Shown: positions 27,318 through 37,274, numbered from the stretch's first letter. The stretch is 64,000 nucleotides of DNA from Paenibacillus tuaregi (GCF_900086655.1 NZ_LT575476.1:806465-870464), one strand, 5' to 3'. A program made the numbers and translations. Notes: generated by a model from the letters alone, not told the origin.

Positions 27318-30300
27318 TTGAAACGAAAACGAAGTGTAAGCAAATCTGTATTATCTCTCTTCCTGGTAATTGTGCTTGTCTTGCAGACAGTGGTGTTCTC
27401 TGCTTCTGCATATGCTGAGACCGCGCCAGGCGGTTCAGGGACGGATACAGTGAGCGAAAATGGTGTGCCGGACACGGCTGCACCGGACACGGCTGCACCG
27501 GACACGGCCGCAGCGGACACGGCCGCACCGGATACAACTGCGCCGGATACGACTAAGCCGGACACGAGTGTACCGGATACGACTATGCCGGACACGACTG
27601 CACCAGACACGACTGTACCGGACAAGGTTGAACCGGACAAGATTAAGCCTCCGGTAACTGAGTCGCCAGATGGGCTTGCTGCACCGAAGCTTGCCCCTGT
27701 AGCTACGATGGCGGCAGTTCCAGGTGACAAAACGGATGTGTTTATGGGGGCTAATGCACTCTTTCCGCTGGAGATAAAGCAGGGGAATCCTCTTGCTGTT
27801 ATTGCACCAGGTGGAACCATTCAGGGGAGACAGCAATTCACGCTCAAATCGGATGGTCTCAAGGTTCCGGTGAATGGCGATGCTGCAGATCCGACGAATG
27901 CGGATCCCAATCTGTACATTCAGCGGGGGGACTGGATCGAGCTGAAGAGAGATGACTACTTCAAGGAAGTCATCCTGCCAACAGCTACCAAACCCTTGAT
28001 GGCACAGACTGAATTTGGCATGAAACAGCTTGGTACCGTCAAGTTCACCCCGAATAGTATCAGGATTGAGTTTAATGGCGACGATAGCTTTTTTAATGGG
28101 GTGGGACGAGCGGTTACCTTTGGCTTTGAAACCACCGCCAATTCGGATTTGACAGGCATAGGCTACGGCGACTCAAAGCCTATCAACATTTTCGGGGGGG
28201 CTTACGAGCTGAAAAACCCGGATGTCGATGCCGCGTACAGCCTGACATTGACCTCACCGGGAATGATCAGGTGGGATCAGTATAGCTATCGCGGAATTCA
28301 AGCCGCTCAATTTGTTGAAGGAGCGGTTACCTGGCAGTCAACAGTATCAGCTTTTGATAAGTTTGATGCAACAATCAAGCTGCCGCTGGATGGCAAACAG
28401 TTTTTTACGGATCCATCCTCTTATAATACTGGCTTTGGTAATGTTAAAGGTATCTATGTGCCGGGTTCCTTCAAGGTCAATGGCACTGCGGTAGAGCCGA
28501 ATGTTGATGCCTCCGGTAAACTGAGCTACATCTTCCCGGAGGGTACCGGTATAGACCCGAAGGTTGAGTACAAGACATGGATTCCAAAGGAAGCGTACTA
28601 TTACGAGTACAAGAATCCGCCGGGGAATCTTGGACGCAGCTATCGGGACATGCAAGGCAAAGTACAATTAAAACAGGGCAACGACACTGTTCTAGCAAGT
28701 GCAGGCCAAGAGATTTCTTTTGCACCTGACTGGATTCAAGCCACCGGTGTGTATGATCATGCAAATGAAGCCATCACATGGACAACCACCGTCAACTCGT
28801 ATGGTAAGAAGGGACTTAATAACTTCACCATTACAGATGTGCTGCCCGCAGGTCTTGAGTTCGTGTCAGCGACCTATCAGAAATGGGAAGATGGTAATGC
28901 TTCTGGGCCAGAATCGATTACTCCCGATGCAAACGGCGTTTACTCCTTCGGGAATATTAACGGTAAAGTCCAACTGGTGATAAAGTCCAAGGTGCTAAGC
29001 GGCTCGGGCTTTACCAACATCCCTCGTGCCAACTGGGAATCGGATACACCAGGTGGCATACAGAACAATGATGTAACTACAGGTACAAGACCTAGCGCAG
29101 TGACTGACGAGGCACTTGTTACCATCGGCGCACATACCTTTACCAAGGCTGGCTCTGTATCGATGGAGGACTTCAATCTCGGCGGCGTCACATGGACAGT
29201 CAGCCTGACTCCACAATATGCCCTGCCCGATGCGGTGGTATATGATGTGCTGGTGCATGGTGGAGATTTGAACGTCTTGAACAACGCAGTGGATGCAACC
29301 GGCGAAGTCAGCCGGGATACCATTGCAAAAATCAAAGCAAATGTAACCAACTCACAGCTGTGGAAGAAGTACCACGAGGGTACCCTCAAGAGTCCGAACG
29401 GGCTGACCTTGAAGGCGATTCCTTTGACAGTGAACGGTGAAGTGGTGGCGGATTTAATCAAGGTGACCGGATACACCACCGACAAGGCTGCATCCTTCAG
29501 TTTCCGTGAACTTGAGACCAACCCTGACATCCTCTTTAGGCAGGATATTAATGTAGGGAAAGGGATTTTGAATCGGGCTTTGCTCTTTGATGGCGAAACC
29601 GTAAAACCAGCGGATAACTTTATCAACCTTCACCTGCGTATGCTGAACAAGGACATGCTTGCAGCATCCTATCCTATTAAGAACGATGGGACGGCTGACA
29701 CATGGTATATCCCGAATAACGTTAACCGCTATATCGGTTATGACGGCTCATCAAGCGGCGACGAATACACCTTGTCTGGTTATGACCGAACAACCAAGAC
29801 GGTTACCTTCCGCCTAGGTGTCAATATGCCGGGTTACAACACGGTCGAAATGGCAAAAGACGGCGGAAGTCGGGTCATTACCAATGTGAACCTGGTGGAT
29901 ACCCTGCCGGAGGGCTGGGAGTTCGTACCGTTCTCCGAGGGGAAGGATTTTGAGCTTTGGAAAGGTTATTCGGACAATGGCAGCGGTACTGGCTATGGGG
30001 TTAGAAACAATGCCTTGGCAGTTATCGAGCCGAACAACCCTGCTCATGTGGTGAGCTTCTCCCATAGCGGCAACGTAGGCACCTTCAGCTTCTCCAAGCT
30101 GGAAAGTCCTTATGTCATTCTGGTGAAGGCAAGACCATCCAATGCGGCGTTGGAGAAATACTTGGAGGAATACTCCACAAACGGAACAACCAAGCAGATG
30201 CTGTATAACAAAGCCGACCTGCACATGACATGGGGCGGAGTGGAAAAGGTTCTCACCGAACAGCGCAAGGTCATTGTGCCTGTTCAAGCGCTAAGCAAGT

Positions 30301-33300
30301 CGGTAACCAAGCCGGTTCCTGGCGTGCTGGAATGGACAGTGAACTATTATCCGCCATATAACATGGAGAATGGTGTGTATCTGCAGGATACCCTGGGATC
30401 GGGTATGAATCTGCGCAAGGACGAAAGCGGAAAGCTCGTGCTGACATCGCCAAGTATGGCGGTCTACCGTGCCAAGCTGACCGCGAGCGGTGCTTTGGAG
30501 CGGGATGGTGCTGCACTGAACCTTAGTGACCCGAACAGTGAAGTTAAGGTAGAAGCTGAAGCGGGTGCTGATGGCACGACAGTTCTGAAATTCAAAATGA
30601 ACGACCCTAATAAGTTCTACCAGTTTGTCTACCAGACAGAAGTTGACACTTCCAAGGCAAAAGCCGGCGACAAGATGAGCAACGAGGTAAAACTGATGGG
30701 CGATGACAAATTGAAATCTGTCAGTGCCAAAAGCGAAAGCACGTTGGACAATTCGGACGTAGCAGGAAGCTCAAGCTCCAATGCGCTGTTGCCTCTGAAA
30801 AAAGTGGACCCCGACGGCAACCCGCTTAAGGATGTAGAATTTACGCTGTATAAGAAAGACAGCGGAGTGCAAGTAGCTAAGGGTAGAACAGGCATTGATG
30901 GGAAGCTCAATCTGTTATTTCCAGATCCGGGTTATTATGAACTGAAGGAAACCTATATTGACACCAACACCTGGCTGCCGACTACGAGGATTTATCAAGT
31001 ATATGTAGGAAATACTCCAGGCAAGCCCATCTGGGTAGACGGCGTAAAAGTATCCTCTGGTGATCCGCTGGTTGTGCCAACTCCTATTACAGGCAAGCTG
31101 ACGATCAGCAATCAAGTAGAGGGGAACGCCGGCGATCAGAATAAGGATTTTGAGTACACCATCAATTTTGGCGGTGAGGGTAAGGATGACAGCTATCCTT
31201 ATACCAAGCCTGACGGCACCAGCGGAATGATCAAGAGCGGGGATACGTTCAAGCTGAAGCATGGACAAACCGTGGTCATCCCGAAACTGCCCAAAGATCT
31301 GGTCTACACCGTTACTGAAGCTGATTACACGACAGGTGACGGTTACACCATTGATCCGGCGAGCCGTATGTATACCGGAACGATCGCCCCGAGGGGTGAC
31401 CACAAGGCACCGTTCGTCAACACCCGTATGGTATACGGGGGTCTGTTGATCGGCAATACCGTGACCGGCAGCGGCGGTGACAAGGATAAGGAGTTTGCTT
31501 ACACAATAACCTTCGCAGACTATGGTGCAGGTCAAACGTATACCTATACAAAGTCAGACGGTACGAGCGGAAGCATCAAGTCCGGTGACTCCTTCACACT
31601 CAAGCACGGACAGACAGTCATCATAGATAAACTACCTGATGGTCTTGCTTACACGATCGTGCAGACGGATTACACAGGCGAGGACTATGATACCAACCCG
31701 GCAGATTTGAAGGCAGCTGGACGAATTGTGCACGATTTGCCTTCCGAAGCCAAGTTCGTTAATCACAAAGACCTGCCTGGCGGTCTATTGATCAGTAATA
31801 CGGTGACTGGCAATGGCGCTGACATGAGCAAGGAGTTCGAGTACACGGTCACATTCACTGGACCAGGTGCAGACAGAACGTATGCTTATACCAAGTCGGA
31901 CGGTACGAGTGGAAACATCAAGTCCGGCGATAAAATCCAGCTGGGGCATGGACAGACCGTCACCATTCAGGGCATCCTCAAGGATACGGTATACACCGTC
32001 ACACAAAAGGACTATACCGTTGACAATTACTCCACCAACCCGGCGGACAGGGTGCGTACAGGCAGCATCAAGGAGAATGAAATCGTGCAAGCTCCTTTTG
32101 AGAACGCTAGATACCTTCCTGGTACACTAGCGCTGGAGGCCAACCCTAAGAAGGTGCCTGGAGACGGTAAAACCCCATCTGAGCTGACAGCCACCCTTAC
32201 CGGAATGGATGGACAACCCGTGGAAGGCAAGGAGATTGTATTTAAGCTAGTGGATGGAACGGAAATCGGAAGGGCGACGACCGATAAAAACGGCAAAGCC
32301 AAGATTTCCTATACACCGCCGAAGCTGACCGAAACCACACCGAAGGAGCACGAGATCATTGCGACCACCACGGCCACCAGCCCATCAGGTGTACCATACC
32401 AAGAGGCTAAGGCTAGTGTGACCGCCATGCCGGCGGCTCTTACAGGTGTTCTTCGGGACAACACAACGGGAGAAGTTATTCCCAATGCGATCATTAAAGT
32501 GAAGAACGTCAAAACGGGCGAAGAGCAGACCATCACTACCGATGCGGAAGGGAAGTATTACCACCCAGTCCAACGAGACGAGGAGTATACAATTACCTAC
32601 GACAAGAAGATTGATATCGGCGGTGTGCTTACATCCATTCCTTTTACACAAAAGGCATTTATTGAGAGCACTGATCCCACTATCGAGGGTAACCTGATTC
32701 CGGCGGAAATCACGGCCGTAGGTATCGTGCTCCTCAAGCAGCCGGATGGGAAATCTTCACTGCTTAACAACACCTTTACCGGCAATCTGTATGTTTACTT
32801 GAAGGATGAGCATGGCAAATATATTTCGGAGAACGGCGTTCCGAAAGCATTCGTTTTGCAAAAAAACGGCACATTCTCTGTGGAAGGATTATCCACCGGT
32901 AAATATACGATGGAAGTGCGTTATAAATTTGACTCAGGCAGCAATATGGGCAAAGAATTGACGCTCATCCAGGATGCTAAGCTGAATGTCGCTGCGAATG
33001 GCGAACTGAATATTTCGCAGCAGCTGGTTGACCCGTATGGCAAAATAACGGACGCAACGACTGGCGCAAAAATCGAAGGTGCGGAAGTGACGCTGTACTA
33101 TGCGGATACACCTAAGAATAAAGCGAACCACATCGTACCGGGCACGAAAGTAACGCTGCCTGCGATCCCGGGCTTTGCACCGAATGATAATGCCAGCCCG
33201 AGTCAGAACAGTGATGCAACGGGCTCTTATGCCTACATGGTGTTCCCGGATACGGATTACTATCTGGTTGTAACAAAAGCCGGGTATGAGACGTATACGA

Positions 33301-33896
33301 GCACAACCATCTCGGTTGGAAGTGACATCGTACGCTACGACGTACAGATGAAACCGGTAAGTTCCGGCGGCAATAACGGTGGAACCGGAAGCAACCCTGG
33401 AACCGGAGGTAACCCAGGAACCGGAGGTAATACCGGAACCGGAGGTAACACCGGAACAGACGGTAACACCGGAACCGGAGGTAACACTGGAACTGGTGGT
33501 AACACCGGAACCGGAGGTAACACCGGAACAGACGGTAACACCGGAACCGGAGGTAACACCGGAACAGGCGGTAATACCGGAACTGGTGGCAACACCGGAA
33601 CAGACGGTAACACCGGAACTGGTGGTAACACTGAAACTGGTGGTAACACCGAAACTGGTGGTAACACCGAAACTGGTGGCAATACCGAAACAGATGGTAA
33701 CATCGGAACAGGTGGTAACGCTGCAGTTGACAACGGCAATAGCGAAGCTGGCCAAACCAACAACGAACTGGACGATGTTCCGAAAACAGAAGATCATAGC
33801 ACATCGCCAAACTTCTATTTGGCTTTGGCGCTGCTGTCTTTAGTAGTGATCGGGTTCTGTCTGTCCACTAACAAGAGGAACAAGCACATTCAATAA
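27318..33896 (+). CDS. Giant LPXTG-type wall-anchored adhesin with Cna-B-like and Ig-like domains
   Basis: The TTG at 27318, eight bases after GGAGGGG, fits best: it starts directly at a signal peptide (KRKRSVSKSVLSLFLVIVLV, cleavage after SAYA). The 2,192-residue protein then has a PDT-repeat segment, a large adhesin-like region (about residues 130-1150, DUF11/isopeptide-type beta domains), a SpaA/Cna-B-like domain (PLKKVDPDGNPLKDVEF), three homologous ~115-residue modules, an invasin/Big_1-like domain (LEANPKKVPGDGKTPSEL), carboxypeptidase-regulatory-like domains, a Gly/Asn/Thr repeat stalk, the sorting motif VPKTE (33777-33791), a hydrophobic span and NKRNKHIQ. It should be covalently anchored by the sortase encoded 19 bp downstream. 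Ligand unknown. Confidence 0.9.
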   Translation: MKRKRSVSKSVLSLFLVIVLVLQTVVFSASAYAETAPGGSGTDTVSENGVPDTAAPDTAAPDTAAADTAAPDTTAPDTTKPDTSVPDTTMPDTTAPDTTVPDKVEPDKIKPPVTESPDGLAAPKLAPVATMAAVPGDKTDVFMGANALFPLEIKQGNPLAVIAPGGTIQGRQQFTLKSDGLKVPVNGDAADPTNADPNLYIQRGDWIELKRDDYFKEVILPTATKPLMAQTEFGMKQLGTVKFTPNSIRIEFNGDDSFFNGVGRAVTFGFETTANSDLTGIGYGDSKPINIFGGAYELKNPDVDAAYSLTLTSPGMIRWDQYSYRGIQAAQFVEGAVTWQSTVSAFDKFDATIKLPLDGKQFFTDPSSYNTGFGNVKGIYVPGSFKVNGTAVEPNVDASGKLSYIFPEGTGIDPKVEYKTWIPKEAYYYEYKNPPGNLGRSYRDMQGKVQLKQGNDTVLASAGQEISFAPDWIQATGVYDHANEAITWTTTVNSYGKKGLNNFTITDVLPAGLEFVSATYQKWEDGNASGPESITPDANGVYSFGNINGKVQLVIKSKVLSGSGFTNIPRANWESDTPGGIQNNDVTTGTRPSAVTDEALVTIGAHTFTKAGSVSMEDFNLGGVTWTVSLTPQYALPDAVVYDVLVHGGDLNVLNNAVDATGEVSRDTIAKIKANVTNSQLWKKYHEGTLKSPNGLTLKAIPLTVNGEVVADLIKVTGYTTDKAASFSFRELETNPDILFRQDINVGKGILNRALLFDGETVKPADNFINLHLRMLNKDMLAASYPIKNDGTADTWYIPNNVNRYIGYDGSSSGDEYTLSGYDRTTKTVTFRLGVNMPGYNTVEMAKDGGSRVITNVNLVDTLPEGWEFVPFSEGKDFELWKGYSDNGSGTGYGVRNNALAVIEPNNPAHVVSFSHSGNVGTFSFSKLESPYVILVKARPSNAALEKYLEEYSTNGTTKQMLYNKADLHMTWGGVEKVLTEQRKVIVPVQALSKSVTKPVPGVLEWTVNYYPPYNMENGVYLQDTLGSGMNLRKDESGKLVLTSPSMAVYRAKLTASGALERDGAALNLSDPNSEVKVEAEAGADGTTVLKFKMNDPNKFYQFVYQTEVDTSKAKAGDKMSNEVKLMGDDKLKSVSAKSESTLDNSDVAGSSSSNALLPLKKVDPDGNPLKDVEFTLYKKDSGVQVAKGRTGIDGKLNLLFPDPGYYELKETYIDTNTWLPTTRIYQVYVGNTPGKPIWVDGVKVSSGDPLVVPTPITGKLTISNQVEGNAGDQNKDFEYTINFGGEGKDDSYPYTKPDGTSGMIKSGDTFKLKHGQTVVIPKLPKDLVYTVTEADYTTGDGYTIDPASRMYTGTIAPRGDHKAPFVNTRMVYGGLLIGNTVTGSGGDKDKEFAYTITFADYGAGQTYTYTKSDGTSGSIKSGDSFTLKHGQTVIIDKLPDGLAYTIVQTDYTGEDYDTNPADLKAAGRIVHDLPSEAKFVNHKDLPGGLLISNTVTGNGADMSKEFEYTVTFTGPGADRTYAYTKSDGTSGNIKSGDKIQLGHGQTVTIQGILKDTVYTVTQKDYTVDNYSTNPADRVRTGSIKENEIVQAPFENARYLPGTLALEANPKKVPGDGKTPSELTATLTGMDGQPVEGKEIVFKLVDGTEIGRATTDKNGKAKISYTPPKLTETTPKEHEIIATTTATSPSGVPYQEAKASVTAMPAALTGVLRDNTTGEVIPNAIIKVKNVKTGEEQTITTDAEGKYYHPVQRDEEYTITYDKKIDIGGVLTSIPFTQKAFIESTDPTIEGNLIPAEITAVGIVLLKQPDGKSSLLNNTFTGNLYVYLKDEHGKYISENGVPKAFVLQKNGTFSVEGLSTGKYTMEVRYKFDSGSNMGKELTLIQDAKLNVAANGELNISQQLVDPYGKITDATTGAKIEGAEVTLYYADTPKNKANHIVPGTKVTLPAIPGFAPNDNASPSQNSDATGSYAYMVFPDTDYYLVVTKAGYETYTSTTISVGSDIVRYDVQMKPVSSGGNNGGTGSNPGTGGNPGTGGNTGTGGNTGTDGNTGTGGNTGTGGNTGTGGNTGTDGNTGTGGNTGTGGNTGTGGNTGTDGNTGTGGNTETGGNTETGGNTETGGNTETDGNIGTGGNAAVDNGNSEAGQTNNELDDVPKTEDHSTSPNFYLALALLSLVVIGFCLSTNKRNKHIQ
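27466..27640 (+). repeat. PDTxA-type pentapeptide repeats
   Basis: About eleven tandem 15-base units encode PDTAA/PDTTA/PDTTK-like pentapeptides just after the signal peptide. This Pro/Thr-rich stretch is probably extended and flexible. Unit sequences are similar enough to allow slippage changes in number. Confidence 0.85.
31088..32115 (+). repeat. Three ~115-residue internal modules in the adhesin
   Basis: Copies start near 31088, 31438 and 31780. Each runs from a GxLxIxNxVxGN opening through YTKSDGTSG-like, IKSGD and LKHGQTV-type motifs to a closing F-N or F-x-N strand. They resemble the DUF7601-type modules of Gram-positive pilin and adhesin stalks. Copies 2 and 3 are the closest pair. 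Confidence 0.8.
33366..33716 (+). repeat. 15-base (GNTGT)n tandem repeat stalk
   Basis: About 23 units of a 15-base repeat encode GNTGT/GNTGG/GNTET-type pentapeptides, directly before the sorting signal. Variants (GTGGN, GTDGN, ETGGN) occur in a higher-order order. It is a flexible wall-spanning segment; long reverse-strand open frames here are artefacts of the repeat. Confidence 0.9.
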
Positions 33897-33915
33897 CCGG
33901 AAAGGCGGTAAGAAA

Positions 33916-34692
33916 ATGAGTAAAATCAAAAAAATTCTTATCGCCTTTTCCATTCTTCTGTTGCTATACTCTCTCTACTCTGCCGCAACAATTTTCTTGG
34001 GAGATTATGCTGAACAGCAGCGGATGAGGGAACTGGCAGAAGTCTGGAACAAAGGATCAAAAACAAGCGAGGGTGCTGCGGCACCCTCACTTGTTATCAA
34101 CAAGGCGAATGGGTCAGCCATGCTCCCTGAATTTCAAGAGCTTTACCAAAGAAACCCTGATATCACCGGTTGGCTGCGAATAGACAGCACCCGTATTGAT
34201 TATCCGGTGATGCAGAACCGACAGGATGCCCAATTCTATCTCAACCATGATTTTGATAAGAAGACGAGCAAAAACGGGCTTCCCTTTTTGGATATTCACA
34301 GCAGCGATTCAAACATTTTGCTGATTCACGCACATCATATGAAAAGCGGCATGATGTTTGCCGGTTTGATGAAATACAAGGAAGAGAGCTACTATAAGGA
34401 ACATGCTACTTTTGAATACAGTACGCTTTACGAGAAAGAAGAGTATGAGATTGTGGCAGTTATTCTCTCGCAGGTGTACCGCAAATCGGACAACGTTTTT
34501 AAATACTACCAGATTGAGAAGGCAGGAACCCCTGCAGGGTTTGATTCATATATTCAGAACATCAAAAAACTCGCTCTTTACGACACCGGTGTGACACCCC
34601 GGTACGGCGACAAGCTTATCGTGCTGTCTACGTGTGAGTACTCAACCGAAAACGGTCGGTTAGCGGTAGTTGCCCGAAAGCGTGCAAGATGA
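33916..34692 (+). CDS. Class B sortase, dedicated to the upstream adhesin
   Basis: This 258-residue protein has one N-terminal membrane anchor (ILIAFSILLLLYSLYSAATI) and a class B sortase domain: WLRIDSTRIDYPVMQ, NHDFDKKTSKNGLPFLD, the catalytic His in LIHAHHMKSGMMF (about residue 140), and the Cys in LIVLSTCEYS (about 239), with the partner Arg in GRLAVVARKR. Sortases cut an LPXTG-like signal and join the protein to the wall peptide. The gene starts 19 bp after the adhesin (ribosome site AAAGGCGG) and a terminator follows, so the two form an operon; VPKTE is the likely substrate motif. Class B enzymes usually prefer NPQTN-like sites, which makes this pairing notable. Confidence 0.88.
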   Translation: MSKIKKILIAFSILLLLYSLYSAATIFLGDYAEQQRMRELAEVWNKGSKTSEGAAAPSLVINKANGSAMLPEFQELYQRNPDITGWLRIDSTRIDYPVMQNRQDAQFYLNHDFDKKTSKNGLPFLDIHSSDSNILLIHAHHMKSGMMFAGLMKYKEESYYKEHATFEYSTLYEKEEYEIVAVILSQVYRKSDNVFKYYQIEKAGTPAGFDSYIQNIKKLALYDTGVTPRYGDKLIVLSTCEYSTENGRLAVVARKRAR

Positions 34693-34772
34693 TGTTGAAC
34701 CAAGGAGTGAAGCTGCTTCATAGGCTGTCTCAAATGAGTTCGAATAGAATAGCGACACCCCGATGTATGTAC

Positions 34773-34822
34773 AAAAGGACCTCGATTTCCACTGTTTAAA
34801 TGGAGATCGAGGTCCTTTGCTT
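34773..34822 (+). terminator. Terminator after the sortase gene
   Basis: AAAGGACCTCGATTTCCA pairs with TGGAGATCGAGGTCCTTT (one mismatch), followed by GCTTT. It also faces the minus-strand VOC gene and may serve both. Confidence 0.8.
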
Positions 34823-34847
34823 TAAACTTCTGGAACCGTTGTTAACC

Positions 34848-35228
34848 CTACATTTCTAAAACCGCCAGCATGTTCCCAGCCGGATCCTTAAAGATAGCCA
34901 TATCCGGGCCTGCTCCCACAGCTTTGCCGCGGATAATACCAAGTTCGTCATGCTTCATTCCGGGAATACTCTCAATGGCAATACCTAATTGCCTTAGGTC
35001 GGCGACAGCTAATTCAATATTGCTAACATTAAAGTTTAGTACATGATAAGCGGCGGGTTGATAATTTTGCCCCATGGGCATGACATACACTTCGGTACCG
35101 GTAAGAGCTAGTTTAAAACCAAAACCATCTTCTTCAACCTTGAGACCTAGCGTATTCCTGTAGAAGTCGATAGCCTTGGCGATGTCGTTGACCCCAAAGC
35201 TGCTGTAAGTGTAATTATTTTTAAACAT
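34848..35228 (-). CDS. VOC-superfamily (glyoxalase/dioxygenase-fold) protein
   Basis: The ATG at 35228 lies six bases after AGGAGG; an ATG at 35234 abuts the ribosome site and is less likely. The 126-residue protein has the paired beta-alpha-beta-beta-beta modules of the vicinal-oxygen-chelate fold: YSSFGVNDIAKAIDFYRNTL, then AAYHVLNFNVSNIELAVADL, ending FKDPAGNMLAVLEM with the metal-ligand-type Glu. Members include glyoxalase I, fosfomycin- and bleomycin-resistance proteins; the substrate here is unknown. It is a single gene on the minus strand. Confidence 0.85.
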   Translation of the reverse strand: MFKNNYTYSSFGVNDIAKAIDFYRNTLGLKVEEDGFGFKLALTGTEVYVMPMGQNYQPAAYHVLNFNVSNIELAVADLRQLGIAIESIPGMKHDELGIIRGKAVGAGPDMAIFKDPAGNMLAVLEM

Positions 35229-35373
35229 GAACATCCTCCTTTACTAGTTTTGATTTGTGTTACGGTTTCGTCAGTATACGCATGCATTTCTTTGTTGTTC
35301 AATAAGCTTATTATAAGCTTATTATTTTTCCAGTGTTTCTTATGGATTGCTAATTTGTATATTAAAAATCATA

Positions 35374-36153
35374 TTACTCTTTAATCGCGAACCATACCGT
35401 CCACGAATCCTTCTCAATGATGGGCGGCTGACTATCGCTGAGATTTTCTTCTATGAAAGATATTAATTCTTGAACTTCCACGTCCGTCAATTCATGAAGA
35501 ATAGAACGTCCGGTTCTCAGCAGTAAGTCTTTATTTAACTCGGCATAATCCTTGTAAATACGTCTTGTTTCCCAAAGTGAAAATTTGTTGGTCAACCGAA
35601 ATCCACTCGATTTGAGCGCTTGCTGTACTTGATCGGAATCATACCTGCGGGAAATCTCTTTATCCATTAGCCGGGGAAATTTTTCGAAAAAATAACCTCT
35701 AATATGATGTTCATCCCCGGGCAGCAAACAATCTTCAGGGGTTCTATCTTGCACGATGAGAACACCGCCATTTTTAAGGATGCGGTGGGCTTCCTTGAAA
35801 CAAGCATCTAAGTCGTCCAGATGGTGAATTAATGCTCTTTCTAATACCAAGTCCATTTCATTTGCAGGGAGGTTGGATTGGTAAGCCTCACCCTTTAGAA
35901 ATGTTGCGTTTTGAATGTCCTTACAGTTGGCAGCCGCCCCTTTTAACATCTCATCCGAGAAATCCACACCAACCACATGAGATGCCCCCATCTTAATAAG
36001 AGCCTTTGTGTAAATCCCCCCTCCACAACCTATATCAGCAATCCGCTTATTCGATACATCTACTGTACTTTTTATTTGAGATATCCAAGATTCATCCGCG
36101 TTTCTTGCCGCATACGTCTGCCTGTTTTGTTCATCATGAAAGTTAATTGGCAT
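35374..36153 (-). CDS. SAM-dependent class I methyltransferase
   Basis: This 259-residue protein starts at ATG 36153 after GGAGGG. It has a Rossmann-type SAM fold: motif I IADIGCGGGIYTKAL (about residue 38), acidic strand end VVGVDFSDEM, post-I LVLERALIHHLDD and AHRILKNGGVLIVQDRTPED. It resembles UbiE/Methyltransf_11-type small-molecule methylases. The acceptor is unknown. It stands alone between VOC and SDR genes. Confidence 0.88.
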   Translation of the reverse strand: MPINFHDEQNRQTYAARNADESWISQIKSTVDVSNKRIADIGCGGGIYTKALIKMGASHVVGVDFSDEMLKGAAANCKDIQNATFLKGEAYQSNLPANEMDLVLERALIHHLDDLDACFKEAHRILKNGGVLIVQDRTPEDCLLPGDEHHIRGYFFEKFPRLMDKEISRRYDSDQVQQALKSSGFRLTNKFSLWETRRIYKDYAELNKDLLLRTGRSILHELTDVEVQELISFIEENLSDSQPPIIEKDSWTVWFAIKE

Positions 36154-36360
36154 TGGTAAATTTCCCTCCTGTCAGATTGTTTCATCTAATGAAATAGTGT
36201 TTCGTTTTTTCTCCATTGTACCACATATTTACGCTAAACGCTTTATGTATGGCGCTATAGCATTCAGTGTTATGGCAGAACATTCAGAACATTCGCTAAC
36301 AATAAGGGGATGCATCTCCAGCTTGAAGTACGACCGTTTTTTTCCTTGATTTATGAGCCA

Positions 36361-37230
36361 TTAGGTTAATGAGTGAGAGCCAGGTTGTGCAAATTCGTGC
36401 TCGTAAATCGCATGTACTCTTTCCAAAACGTTCCATGCTTGATCTTTAAACTTTAATTCCGCAACCTGACCTTTCAGCAAAAAAACGCCGGACTCATGAC
36501 GGTGTTCTCCGAGAGCACCTTCGTACAGCTTATTGGCGCCGTGGGTCGGCGGAGAGAAGAACAGCTTCATCAACGGTTTAACCAATAGGGGAAGCCCAGA
36601 CTTTTTCCCTTTTCTTAACGTATTGTTGCCTCCCGGGTCCACGCTGCGGATCTTGATGCCGTCATGGGCAAGCTGTGGTGCGATAGCCTGAGTCCATAGC
36701 GAAAGGGCCAGCTTGGAGGTGGCGTAAGGGCCAATCAGCTTGCGGAAGGTTTTGGGGCGCTCCAGGATTTCGATAGTAAACTCCTTCGTAAATTTTAGCG
36801 CTGATGATGAAGTGTTGATTACCGTTTTTAAGCGACCGTTTATTAAGAGTTCCTTCAATTCCATCAGAATGATATACGGAACGACCGTCATCAGCTCATA
36901 ATGCTGTTCACGCCCTTGTTTCGAATAGCTCAGCTCGGGAAAGGATCCGCCAGCATTGTTGAACAAAATATCGATCCGCTGCTCTTTTCTTTTGATCTCT
37001 TCTAATGCCCCTCGTAAGCTGGCATAATCAGCAAGATCAGTTGTTTTATAAATTCGCAGCCACCCACTCTTGATGGCTTTTTGAATACTCAAATCGTCCG
37101 TCGGAAAGTCGGAACGGTTCAAAGCAACAACCTGCCAGTCCTCCGATAGCAATTTTCTCGCTAATTCTAATCCGATCCCGGCGCTTGCGCCCGTAATCAA
37201 AGCGATATTTCCACGTTGGTTTTTGTTCAT
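36361..37230 (-). CDS. SDR-family oxidoreductase, divergent from MerR
   Basis: This 289-residue protein has the nucleotide-binding motif ITGASAGIGLELARKL, NNAGG at about residue 92, and a YATSK catalytic motif (about 167) after a conserved Ser region (INTSSSALKF), so it is a classical short-chain dehydrogenase/reductase. The C-terminus is extended relative to the 250-residue norm. It starts at ATG 37230 behind AAGGAGGAG. The divergent merR gene and matching palindromes in both promoters suggest it is the main target of that regulator. The substrate is unknown. Confidence 0.88.
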   Translation of the reverse strand: MNKNQRGNIALITGASAGIGLELARKLLSEDWQVVALNRSDFPTDDLSIQKAIKSGWLRIYKTTDLADYASLRGALEEIKRKEQRIDILFNNAGGSFPELSYSKQGREQHYELMTVVPYIILMELKELLINGRLKTVINTSSSALKFTKEFTIEILERPKTFRKLIGPYATSKLALSLWTQAIAPQLAHDGIKIRSVDPGGNNTLRKGKKSGLPLLVKPLMKLFFSPPTHGANKLYEGALGEHRHESGVFLLKGQVAELKFKDQAWNVLERVHAIYEHEFAQPGSHSLT

Positions 37231-37274
37231 CGTACGTCTCCTCCTTATATCGGGGTACCTCCCCAGATAGCGTC

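Noticed and set aside
33366..33716. CRISPR-like regular repeats
   Set aside because: Contiguous 15-base units without spacers and in frame with the adhesin.
32934..33797. Long minus-strand open frames opposite the adhesin repeat stalk
   Set aside because: They are mirror images of a 15-base repeat that lacks stops in several frames; no ribosome sites.
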